NCBI RefSeq assembly: GCF_938020365.1
Contig: NZ_CALIIB010000075.1
Coordinates: 1-35,143 of the forward strand
DNA: 35,143 nucleotides
Reading direction: 5' to 3'
DNA from: an uncultured Streptococcus sp.
GTDB lineage: Bacteria > Bacillota > Bacilli > Lactobacillales > Streptococcaceae
A model generated the notes under the pieces. That model did not search any database, was not told where the DNA came from, and saw nothing but the letters and a program-made list of their open reading frames with translations. The position numbers and the translations under genes were made by a program. The number at the start of each line of letters is the position of its first letter. The first letter of the stretch is position 1. Positions 1-6,053 of this stretch are shown here, piece after piece.

Positions 1-287
1 AATGTGCCTTGGTACCAGATCCAAGCCCAATTTCTCAGTCAGGCATTACCTTCTTCAACACCCTTTTCGATGAGAATGCTTCAAACCACTTGGCTATCGG
101 TGCAGCCTATGCGACCAGCGTCATTGGTGGTGCAGAGATGAGCGAAGAAGAACTTGAAGCTGCAGGCCTCAACCGTTCAGATGTTCACGTGGACTTTATG
201 ATTGGTTCGAATCAAATGGATATCGATGGTATCCGTGAGGATGGAACACGAGTTCCTATCTTCAGAAATGGAGACTGGGCAATCTAA
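1..287 (+). CDS. pepS: Aminopeptidase PepS (M29 family), 3' end only
   Basis: This is the C-terminal part of an M29 metallo-aminopeptidase, which removes N-terminal residues from cytoplasmic peptides. The frame is open from the left edge, so the start and most of the roughly 410-residue protein lie outside the window. Visible are the family's closing segments: the VPDPSPISQSG stretch, then TLFDENASNHLAIGAAY, whose Glu and His lie in the metal-site region, then HVDFMIGS and a C-terminus at NGDWAI. The near-exact match to remembered streptococcal PepS ends makes the identity secure. Peptide trimming fits with the peptide-uptake operon further along, although the two are not linked in an operon. 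Nothing looks damaged; the gene is partial only because the window cuts it. Confidence 0.9.
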   Translation, partial: CALVPDPSPISQSGITFFNTLFDENASNHLAIGAAYATSVIGGAEMSEEELEAAGLNRSDVHVDFMIGSNQMDIDGIREDGTRVPIFRNGDWAI

Positions 288-380
288 GATTTTAAGTTGT
301 TTTGACGGGCACTTTTAATCTGGCAGCTCCCGCCTGCTTCTTGAGAAACTTTACTATAAACATAGAAAGAAGGATCCTAT

Positions 381-611
381 ATGATTGGTAGTATGTTTGT
401 CGGTTTTATTATTGGTCTCATGGCTGGGGCTATTACCAGCCGCGGGGAACGTATGGGTTGTATCGGAAAAATCCTCTTGGGCTGGTTTGGTTCATGGCTT
501 GGGCAATTGCTTTTTGGTCACTGGGGACCGATGTTAGCGGACACAGCCATTCTTCCCTCAGTCTTGGGCGCTGTGATCCTCTTGGCTCTTTTCTGGGATC
601 GAGGTACTTAG
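381..611 (+). CDS. GlsB/YeaQ/YmgE-family small membrane protein
   Basis: A 76-residue, very hydrophobic protein with about three membrane segments: residues 1-18 (MIGSMFVGFIIGLMAGAI), a middle glycine-rich segment near 28-47, and one near 55-72. The glycine-rich pattern GxxxGxxxxxI and the TSRGERMGCIGKILLGWFGS-type linker are typical of the transglycosylase-associated or GlsB/YeaQ/YmgE family. Those proteins are general-stress membrane proteins of unclear biochemistry. A Shine-Dalgarno-like AAGGA lies before the ATG. It stands alone between pepS and a terminator shared with the converging def gene. No convincing -35/-10 pair was found in the 93-base gap upstream, so it may be read from the pepS transcript. 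The family call is good; the function is not known. Confidence 0.8.
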   Translation: MIGSMFVGFIIGLMAGAITSRGERMGCIGKILLGWFGSWLGQLLFGHWGPMLADTAILPSVLGAVILLALFWDRGT

Positions 612-624
612 AATAGTGTAAAAG

Positions 625-658
625 AAATACCTAGACGTGAAAACGTCTAGGTATTTTT
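625..658. terminator. Bidirectional intrinsic terminator between the GlsB-like gene and def
   Basis: A perfect 14-bp stem (AAATACCTAGACGT at 625-638 with ACGTCTAGGTATTT at 643-656) closes a GAAA loop. A-rich and T-rich flanks lie on both sides, so it can stop the two converging transcripts. Confidence 0.92.
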
Positions 659-677
659 GATTGCAATATATGGTCGT

Positions 678-1310
678 TTATTCCAGTACCAGCATGCCGT
701 CTTTCACTGCAAATGGGTCTTTTTCATTGATGCGGTCGTAAAACATGATGCCGTTGATGTGGTCAATCTCGTGTTGAACCACGATAGAATTATAGCCTTT
801 GAGTTTGATGCGGTGTTTTTGACCATCCTTGTCAAAGTAATCCACGGTCACTCGTGCATGACGCACAACATAGCCTGGCACCTCTCGGTCAACGGACAGG
901 CAGCCTTCTCCATCAGCTAGAGCAGCATCTTGCACAGAGTGGGCAACAACTTTAGGGTTATACATGACCTGAGCTAGGGAGTAGGCTTCTTTAGGTGGAT
1001 TTCCTTCTTCGTCCTCCAGATTTGGCACCAGAACAGCGATGATTCGTTTAGAAATATCCAGCTGGGGAGCTGCTAGACCGACTCCGCCACGAAGCCCCAT
1101 TTTTTCCGCCATGACAGGATCTTGAGAATGTTTCAAAAACTGCATCATTTTCTCACCTAAAATGATTTCCTGATCAGATAGGGGAAAGCTGACTTCCTCA
1201 GCCACTGCGCGCAAGGTAGGATTTCCCTCGCGAATAATATCGCTCATATCGATCAAATGAGCTGCTTTGGTTAATTTATCCATAACCGATTTTTTTTCAC
1301 TAACAGACAT
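678..1310 (-). CDS. def: Peptide deformylase (type 2, Gram-positive form)
   Basis: Removes the formyl group from the N-terminal methionine of new proteins in the cytosol. All three metal-site motifs are present: GVGLAAPQ (residues 76-83), EGCLSV with the metal-binding Cys137, and QHEIDH with His180, Glu181 and His184. The insertion around residues 96-110 is typical of the longer Gram-positive type 2 enzymes. I place the start at the ATG read from 1310 (MSVSEKKS), because GGAGAG sits just upstream of it. The frame stays open to 1346, but that upstream codon overlaps the likely -10 box (1335-1340), so it cannot be translated from this promoter. A further in-frame ATG at 1283 is possible. Product is 210 residues, the usual length. 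It converges on the GlsB-like gene. Confidence 0.96.
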   Translation of the reverse strand: MSVSEKKSVMDKLTKAAHLIDMSDIIREGNPTLRAVAEEVSFPLSDQEIILGEKMMQFLKHSQDPVMAEKMGLRGGVGLAAPQLDISKRIIAVLVPNLEDEEGNPPKEAYSLAQVMYNPKVVAHSVQDAALADGEGCLSVDREVPGYVVRHARVTVDYFDKDGQKHRIKLKGYNSIVVQHEIDHINGIMFYDRINEKDPFAVKDGMLVLE

Positions 1311-1334
1311 GATTCTCTCCTTTTTCTTTCTTTC

Positions 1335-1363
1335 ATCATAACACAAATCCCGCCAGAAATAAA
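1335..1363 (-). promoter_or_regulatory. Probable def promoter (extended -10)
   Basis: On the minus strand TATGAT (1335-1340) is preceded by TGT, forming an extended -10. A weak TTTATT lies 17 bases upstream (1358-1363). Confidence 0.55.
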
Positions 1364-1444
1364 GAAAGGGCTTGTCCTTTTATCAGAGGAGAAATTTTTC
1401 GAAAGAATACTCTTTTTAATCACTGATTTTTTAAGAAAAGATGA

Positions 1445-1473
1445 TTGCGTCTTTTTCTAAAAAGCTGTATGAT
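1445..1473 (+). promoter_or_regulatory. Promoter of the MFS-rsuA pair
   Basis: TTGCGT (1445-1450) and TATGAT (1468-1473) are 17 bases apart, about 30 bases before the start codon of the MFS gene. Confidence 0.65.
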
Positions 1474-1504
1474 AGAATGAGTGTGATTTTTAAAGGAAAA
1501 TAGA

Positions 1505-2656
1505 ATGAAAAAGTTTATGGAAAAAGTGAGTATTCTCTCACTTTCTTTGGTGTTAACGACCTCCTTTTCGATTTCCAGTGCCCAATCGGCTATGTTTGCT
1601 TATTATAAAGACTTGCCGGAAAGCTGGATTGAATTGTTGGTTTCTCTCCCATCGGCTGGGATTATGCTTATGCTAGTTTTAAATGGCCTAGTGGAGAAAT
1701 ATTTATCGGAACGAAAGATGATTGTGACGGGGCTCTTGATTTTCGCTCTTTGCGGCTTTGTTCCTCTCGTGAATAAGGCCTACTGGGTGATTTTTGCCTC
1801 GCGTCTGATCTTTGGTATGGGAGTTGGTTTGCTCAATGCCAAAGCTATCTCGATTATCAGCGAACGTTATGAGGGCAAGGAACGGATTCAGACCCTCGGT
1901 CTACGTGGATCGGCTGAAGTTGTCGGGACGGCTCTCTTGACACTTGGAGTGAGCCAGTTGCTTCGCTTTGGCTGGGAAATTTCTTTCTTGGTCTATGCTT
2001 CGGGGTTGATTGTTCTAGCCCTCTACCTGCTCTTTGTGCCTTATGGCAAGGAGGAGAAGCATCATGAGGCTCATCAGGAAGGCAAGGGCTTGACAGCTGC
2101 ACAGTGGTTTTTGACAATCGGCCTAGCCCTAGTAGCAGCGGTGATTGTCTTGACGAATGTGGTCATCAACGTGCGCGTGCCCGGACTGGTTGAAAAGTCT
2201 GGTATGGGCAGTGTTCAGACGGCAGGCTTGATTCTTTCAACTATGCAGTTGATTGGTATTGCCGCAGGCTTGTCCTTTGCACCTCTTCTTCACTATTTCA
2301 AGGAAAATTTATTGACGGTTGCGGGAGTGGTCTTTGGTGTTACTGCGATCATGATTGGCCTAGCACCAAATCTCTTGCTCTTGAGTGTGGTTACCATCGC
2401 TTCTGGCTTTGTTTATAGTGTCAGTCTGACATCGATTTTCCATATTCTTTCAGAGAGAATCCCTAGCAAATCCTTGAATCAAGCGACTTCGATTGTGATT
2501 TTAGGCTGCAGTGCTGGAGCGACTGCCACAACCTTTTTCTTGTCTTTGATTAGTCAATTTTCAAGCCAAGCTTCCTTTATTTTTGGCGTTTTGGGAAGTC
2601 TGATGGTTTTAATGGCAGTGCTGGCATTCGGCATTCTCAAGAAAAAGTCTGCTTAG
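1505..2656 (+). CDS. MFS-family transporter
   Basis: A 383-residue polytopic protein with about twelve predicted membrane helices and a hydrophilic loop near residues 182-195 (KEEKHHEAHQEGK) dividing the two six-helix halves. The first half carries the short basic loop after helix 2 (EKYLSERK) and the helix 4 pattern ASRLIFGMGVGLLNAKA, both as expected in the major facilitator superfamily. The substrate cannot be told from sequence. The size and lack of extra helices suggest a 12-TM drug or metabolite exporter/importer. The ATG follows AAAGGA at a normal distance. Only nine bases separate it from rsuA, so the two are likely co-transcribed. No regulator lies beside it. Confidence 0.85.
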   Translation: MKKFMEKVSILSLSLVLTTSFSISSAQSAMFAYYKDLPESWIELLVSLPSAGIMLMLVLNGLVEKYLSERKMIVTGLLIFALCGFVPLVNKAYWVIFASRLIFGMGVGLLNAKAISIISERYEGKERIQTLGLRGSAEVVGTALLTLGVSQLLRFGWEISFLVYASGLIVLALYLLFVPYGKEEKHHEAHQEGKGLTAAQWFLTIGLALVAAVIVLTNVVINVRVPGLVEKSGMGSVQTAGLILSTMQLIGIAAGLSFAPLLHYFKENLLTVAGVVFGVTAIMIGLAPNLLLLSVVTIASGFVYSVSLTSIFHILSERIPSKSLNQATSIVILGCSAGATATTFFLSLISQFSSQASFIFGVLGSLMVLMAVLAFGILKKKSA

Positions 2657-2665
2657 GAGAAGAAT

Positions 2666-3394
2666 ATGCGTTTGGATAAATTTTTAGTGGAAAGTGGGCT
2701 TGGCTCACGTAGTCAAGTCAAGCAACTATTGAAAAAAGGTCAAGTCTGGGTCAATGGGACAGCGGTCACGTCGGCCAAGACACAGATTGATGAGCGGTCG
2801 GATCAGATTGTGGTGGATGGTCAGACCCTGGTTTATGAAAAATTTGTCTACTATCTCTTAAATAAACCCAAGGGTGTCATTTCCGCAACTGAAGATGACC
2901 GCCATAAAACCGTTTTAGATTTATTGGACGATACTGCCCGTCAAAAAGAAGTCTTTCCTGTGGGGCGGTTAGATGTGGATACGCATGGGCTTCTGCTTTT
3001 AACCAATAATGGTCAGCTATCGCATGCTATGCTGTCCCCCAAGCGCCATGTGGCTAAGGTTTATCAGGCCCAGGTTGCCGGTCTGATGGATCAGGCAGAT
3101 GTTAAGCATTTTGCTAAAGGAATCGAGCTTAAAGATTTCACTTGTCAGCCTGCCCAGCTCGAAATTATCGAAAGAGATGAAGGAGCGCAGACCAGTTTAG
3201 TCCGTATCACGCTCTCAGAAGGCAAGTTTCATCAGGTGAAGCGTATGGTCCTAGCTTGCGGGAAGGAAGTCACCGACCTTCAGCGCTTGTCTATGGGGCC
3301 TCTGCAGCTAGATCCAAATCTGGATCTGGGGCAATGGCGGCGCTTGACAGAAGAAGAAATGCAGAGCTTGGAAATTTTTCAAGTTGAACTATAG
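2666..3394 (+). CDS. rsuA: RsuA/RluB-type rRNA pseudouridine synthase
   Basis: Converts a specific uridine in rRNA to pseudouridine. An N-terminal S4 RNA-binding domain covers residues 1-60 (MRLDKFLVESGLGSR, then VWVNG). The catalytic domain follows, with motif GRLDVDTHGLLLLTN holding the catalytic Asp103. The later segment EGKFHQVKRMV is the conserved motif near the C-terminal end of the active-site domain. At 242 residues it matches the small-subunit (RsuA, U516) group, but family members acting on 23S rRNA look alike, so the exact target base is inferred. The ATG has a good AGGAGAAG site, and the gene follows the MFS transporter by nine bases. A strong terminator closes the unit. Confidence 0.9.
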   Translation: MRLDKFLVESGLGSRSQVKQLLKKGQVWVNGTAVTSAKTQIDERSDQIVVDGQTLVYEKFVYYLLNKPKGVISATEDDRHKTVLDLLDDTARQKEVFPVGRLDVDTHGLLLLTNNGQLSHAMLSPKRHVAKVYQAQVAGLMDQADVKHFAKGIELKDFTCQPAQLEIIERDEGAQTSLVRITLSEGKFHQVKRMVLACGKEVTDLQRLSMGPLQLDPNLDLGQWRRLTEEEMQSLEIFQVEL

Positions 3395-3403
3395 AAGATT
3401 AGG

Positions 3404-3434
3404 AAAGTGGAGCAATATATTGCTTCACTTTTTT
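3404..3434 (+). terminator. Intrinsic terminator after rsuA
   Basis: A 12-bp stem (AAAGTGGAGCAA, 3404-3415, with TTGCTTCACTTT, 3420-3431, one G-U pair) closes a TATA loop and is followed by T residues to 3434. Confidence 0.9.
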
Positions 3435-3441
3435 GCTTTAT

Positions 3442-3470
3442 TTGACAGTTAAGCCTTGATATGATAAGAT
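3442..3470 (+). promoter_or_regulatory. Promoter of the DUF536-like gene
   Basis: A consensus -35 TTGACA (3442-3447) and TAAGAT (3465-3470) are separated by 17 bases. TGA directly before TAAGAT makes it an extended -10 as well. Confidence 0.8.
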
Positions 3471-3508
3471 TTAGGTAACTATATCTAGAAAAAGTTTCAG
3501 AGGAAATT

Positions 3509-4003
3509 ATGGCAATTGAAAAGACAGTCAGCGAGCTGGCCGAGATTTTAGGAGTCAGCCGTCAGGCAATCAATAATCGTGTCAAGGCTCTGCCGCCAGA
3601 AGATACAGAAAAAAATGAAAAAGGGGTCACAGTCGTGACCCGCAGTGGCCTGATTAAGCTAGAAGAAATTTATAAAAAGACCATTTTCGAAGATGAGCCA
3701 GTCAGCGAAGAAGTCAAACAGCGCGAGTTGATGGAAATCTTAGTGGATGAAAAAAATGCTGAGATTTTGCGCCTTTATGAGCAACTCAAGGCTAAAGATA
3801 ACCAGCTGGCTGAGAAAGACGAGCAACTCCGTGTCAAAGATGTGCAGATTGCTGAAAAAGATAAGCAGCTGGACCAGCAGCAACAGTTGACAGCCAAGGC
3901 TATGAGCGAGCGGGAGACTCTCCTTTTGGAGCTGGATGAAGCTAAGGAGAAGGTACAAAAGCAGGAAAACAAAGGATTTTTCGCCCGTTTATTTGGTAAA
4001 TAA
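3509..4003 (+). CDS. DUF536-like protein: N-terminal helix-turn-helix, coiled coil, basic tail
   Basis: A 164-residue cytoplasmic protein. Residues 5-30 (VSELAEILGVSRQAINNRVK) form a clear helix-turn-helix of the kind that binds DNA. Residues 70-150 are a long charged coiled coil. Inside it four successive seven-residue units of the form xxKDxQL/I run from about residue 94 to 121. The C-terminal end FFARLFGK is a short amphipathic, basic and aromatic segment that could touch the membrane or another protein. The layout matches the DUF536 family found in firmicute chromosomes and plasmids, where the HTH was first noted next to replication genes. No biochemical role is established that I can name. 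It has its own strong promoter and its own terminator, so it is a single-gene unit. Confidence 0.7.
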   Translation: MAIEKTVSELAEILGVSRQAINNRVKALPPEDTEKNEKGVTVVTRSGLIKLEEIYKKTIFEDEPVSEEVKQRELMEILVDEKNAEILRLYEQLKAKDNQLAEKDEQLRVKDVQIAEKDKQLDQQQQLTAKAMSERETLLLELDEAKEKVQKQENKGFFARLFGK

Positions 4004-4009
4004 GAAAGA

Positions 4010-4041
4010 AAATCTCAGTTGAAAAGCTGAGATTTATTTTT
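4010..4041 (+). terminator. Intrinsic terminator after the DUF536-like gene
   Basis: AAATCTCAG (4010-4018) pairs with CTGAGATTT (4027-4035). Two more inner pairs close a GAAA loop, and TTATTTTT follows. Confidence 0.88.
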
Positions 4042-4158
4042 CAAAGAAAGAGTAGAGATAAGGCGGAGAAACTGCCAAACGCAGATTTTAAGGAGCCATT
4101 CAGTCTTCGTTAGAGTTTGCCTTTCCTTTTTCGCACAAATTTCTGAAAGAAGAATAAG

Positions 4159-5913
4159 ATGAAACCAGAAAAACTTAGCTTTAAGCGCTTTTATCATAAT
4201 TTAGACAAGATCCTAGTTCTCTTTTTCATGGTCTTTATGATGATGGAGTATGCTTGGATTCCCTTTAATTCCTACGCAGCAGAATACCTGCTCAAACAGA
4301 CAGGCTATCTCTTTTTGTCTTACAACAATGCCTGGGCAGTACTCAGCTCTAATTGGCTAGTCGGTCTAGGTTTTCTAGTCCTCGTTGTGGTCAATCTCTT
4401 TGTCGCCTATTTCCAGAGCGGCATGATTTTCATGGGGATTCGCAACCTTTTGGATAAAGAAAATCGGCCAGTATTCGCTTTTCTTGGAAAAACATTTAGG
4501 GACAGTTTTGCCATTGTCAAGAAGGCTGGTCCAGGGAAAATGCTCTTTATCGTACTTTATATGGGCTTTCTTTTTCCTTTTTTGCGCCAAATTTTGAAAA
4601 TTTACTATCTCAATAAAATTTTGGTTCCGGATTTTATTGTCACCTATTTGGCAAATAATATTTTGTTCGCTGTTTTCATGGGACTTCTTGTGGTCGGCAT
4701 GTTTCTAGTGGCAGTGCGACTAATGTTTGCCCTACCACAGCTCTTTTTTGAGCACGCAACAGTTCCTCAGGCAATTCGCTTTAGTCTGGCCAAGACCAAG
4801 AACCGCCTTTTCTTTTACACTAGGCATCTTTTTTGGATTATTATCAAAAGCTTTCTGCTTTATACTTTTCTCTCAGCTCCAGCTATACTAGGACAGCGAT
4901 ACACGAACACTCAACCAAATGAGGTTGTCCTCTTTAGCGGTATTGTAGCTTTTGTCCTGATTAAGTTTGCCTATTATGCTATGTTGTCCTATTTCCTTCT
5001 CAAATTTGTCTCCTTCCTGACAGATCGCACCTTAAATGACTATCCAACGAAAAGAGGCCTATCTCTAATGCGTTGGTTTGTTCTGACTATTGCCAGCTTA
5101 AGCTTCGCATTAGAAGGTTATGTCTATCTAAATTTCCCTTTGGAGAACGTTCCGATTACGATTTCCCATAGAGGAGTTTCGAGGGAGAATGGAATTCAGA
5201 ACACCGTAGAAGCGCTAGAAAAAACAGCCTTGCTCAAGCCTGACCTAGTAGAAATGGATGTACAGGAAACCAAGGATGGGCAATTTGTCATGATGCATGA
5301 TGCAAACCTGAAGCAGTTGGCAGGTCTTGATGCCCAACCTCAAGACTTAACCTTGGCTGAGTTGACTTCGCTAGAGATTTCAGAAAATGGCTATCGGGCT
5401 AAGATTTCTAGCTTTGACGATTACTTTACTCGTGCCAATCAACTCGGCCAGCGCCTCTTGATAGAAATCAAGACCAGCAAGAAAGACTCCAAGGATATGA
5501 TGGAGCGATTCTTGAGCAAGTATGGTGCCAAAATCAAGGTTTATCAACACCAGATTCAGTCTTTGGACTATCAAGTTATCGATCAGGTAGTTAATTATGA
5601 CTCTTCTATCCCAAGCTTTTTTATCCTGCCTTATAACACAATCTTTCCACGAACTAAGGCTTCTGGCTACACTATGGAGTATTCAACCTTGGATGAAAAT
5701 TTTGTCAATAAACTCTGGCAATCCGACAAACGTCTCTATGACTGGACCATTAATGATGAGGATAGCATCGTCAAATCTTTTCGCTTAGGAGTGGATGGGA
5801 TGATTACAGATGATTTGGAGTTAGTTCAAAGTTCCATTAAAGAACTCAAGGATGATCCGGACTATACTACCCTTCTATTAAATAAGTCTTTAGATTTGCT
5901 AAGCTTTTCTTAG
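4159..5913 (+). CDS. Membrane-anchored glycerophosphodiester phosphodiesterase
   Basis: A two-part protein of 584 residues. The first 320 or so residues hold about seven or eight hydrophobic helices, matching the 'glycerophosphoryl diester phosphodiesterase membrane domain'. From residue 334 a GDPD TIM-barrel follows, with the signature PITISHRGVS (His337, Arg338), then VEMDVQETKDG and the second catalytic histidine in MMHD (His380). Such enzymes cut glycerophosphodiesters into an alcohol and glycerol-3-phosphate. In Gram-positives the substrate may come from phospholipid or teichoic-acid turnover, and the membrane half suggests a lipid-proximal substrate. Whether the catalytic domain faces outward is not clear from sequence. 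The ATG has only a weak AGAAGAA ribosome site, and no clear promoter was seen in the 117 bases upstream. Confidence 0.88.
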   Translation: MKPEKLSFKRFYHNLDKILVLFFMVFMMMEYAWIPFNSYAAEYLLKQTGYLFLSYNNAWAVLSSNWLVGLGFLVLVVVNLFVAYFQSGMIFMGIRNLLDKENRPVFAFLGKTFRDSFAIVKKAGPGKMLFIVLYMGFLFPFLRQILKIYYLNKILVPDFIVTYLANNILFAVFMGLLVVGMFLVAVRLMFALPQLFFEHATVPQAIRFSLAKTKNRLFFYTRHLFWIIIKSFLLYTFLSAPAILGQRYTNTQPNEVVLFSGIVAFVLIKFAYYAMLSYFLLKFVSFLTDRTLNDYPTKRGLSLMRWFVLTIASLSFALEGYVYLNFPLENVPITISHRGVSRENGIQNTVEALEKTALLKPDLVEMDVQETKDGQFVMMHDANLKQLAGLDAQPQDLTLAELTSLEISENGYRAKISSFDDYFTRANQLGQRLLIEIKTSKKDSKDMMERFLSKYGAKIKVYQHQIQSLDYQVIDQVVNYDSSIPSFFILPYNTIFPRTKASGYTMEYSTLDENFVNKLWQSDKRLYDWTINDEDSIVKSFRLGVDGMITDDLELVQSSIKELKDDPDYTTLLLNKSLDLLSFS

Positions 5914-5969
5914 AATAGCAGTGGAAAATGAACACGAGTAATAGAGTAGAGTTATTGCATGTCTACCAT

Positions 5970-5984
5970 AATATTCAGAAAATT
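5970..5984 (+). promoter_or_regulatory. CodY box upstream of amiA
   Basis: AATATTCAGAAAATT matches the CodY consensus AATTTTCWGAAAATT at 14 of 15 positions. It ends three bases before the amiA -35 box, where bound CodY would hinder RNA polymerase. Confidence 0.75.
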
Positions 5985-5987
5985 TAG

Positions 5988-6016
5988 TTTACTTTTTTAC
6001 TTTCTTGTGCTATAAT
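5988..6016 (+). promoter_or_regulatory. amiA promoter (extended -10)
   Basis: TTTACT (5988-5993), a 17-base spacer, and a perfect TATAAT (6011-6016) preceded by TGC. An 8-bp inverted repeat (GTTTACTT 5987-5994 with AAGTAAAC 6020-6027) brackets the promoter. Confidence 0.88.
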
Positions 6017-6053
6017 CCTAAGTAAACCTAAAAAACAAAATTGGAGAATTCGT

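Noticed and set aside
657..920. Open frame on the plus strand opposite def
   Set aside because: It lies fully inside def on the other strand, begins within the terminator tail and has no ribosome site. Shadow frame.
1385..1404. Possible CodY box upstream of the MFS gene
   Set aside because: AT-rich with TTTTTCGAAA but lacks the CWG core; too poor a match.
3700..3990. Repeated units as a CRISPR or tandem DNA repeat
   Set aside because: The periodicity is in codons (heptads of a coiled coil), and DNA copies differ; no spacer structure.
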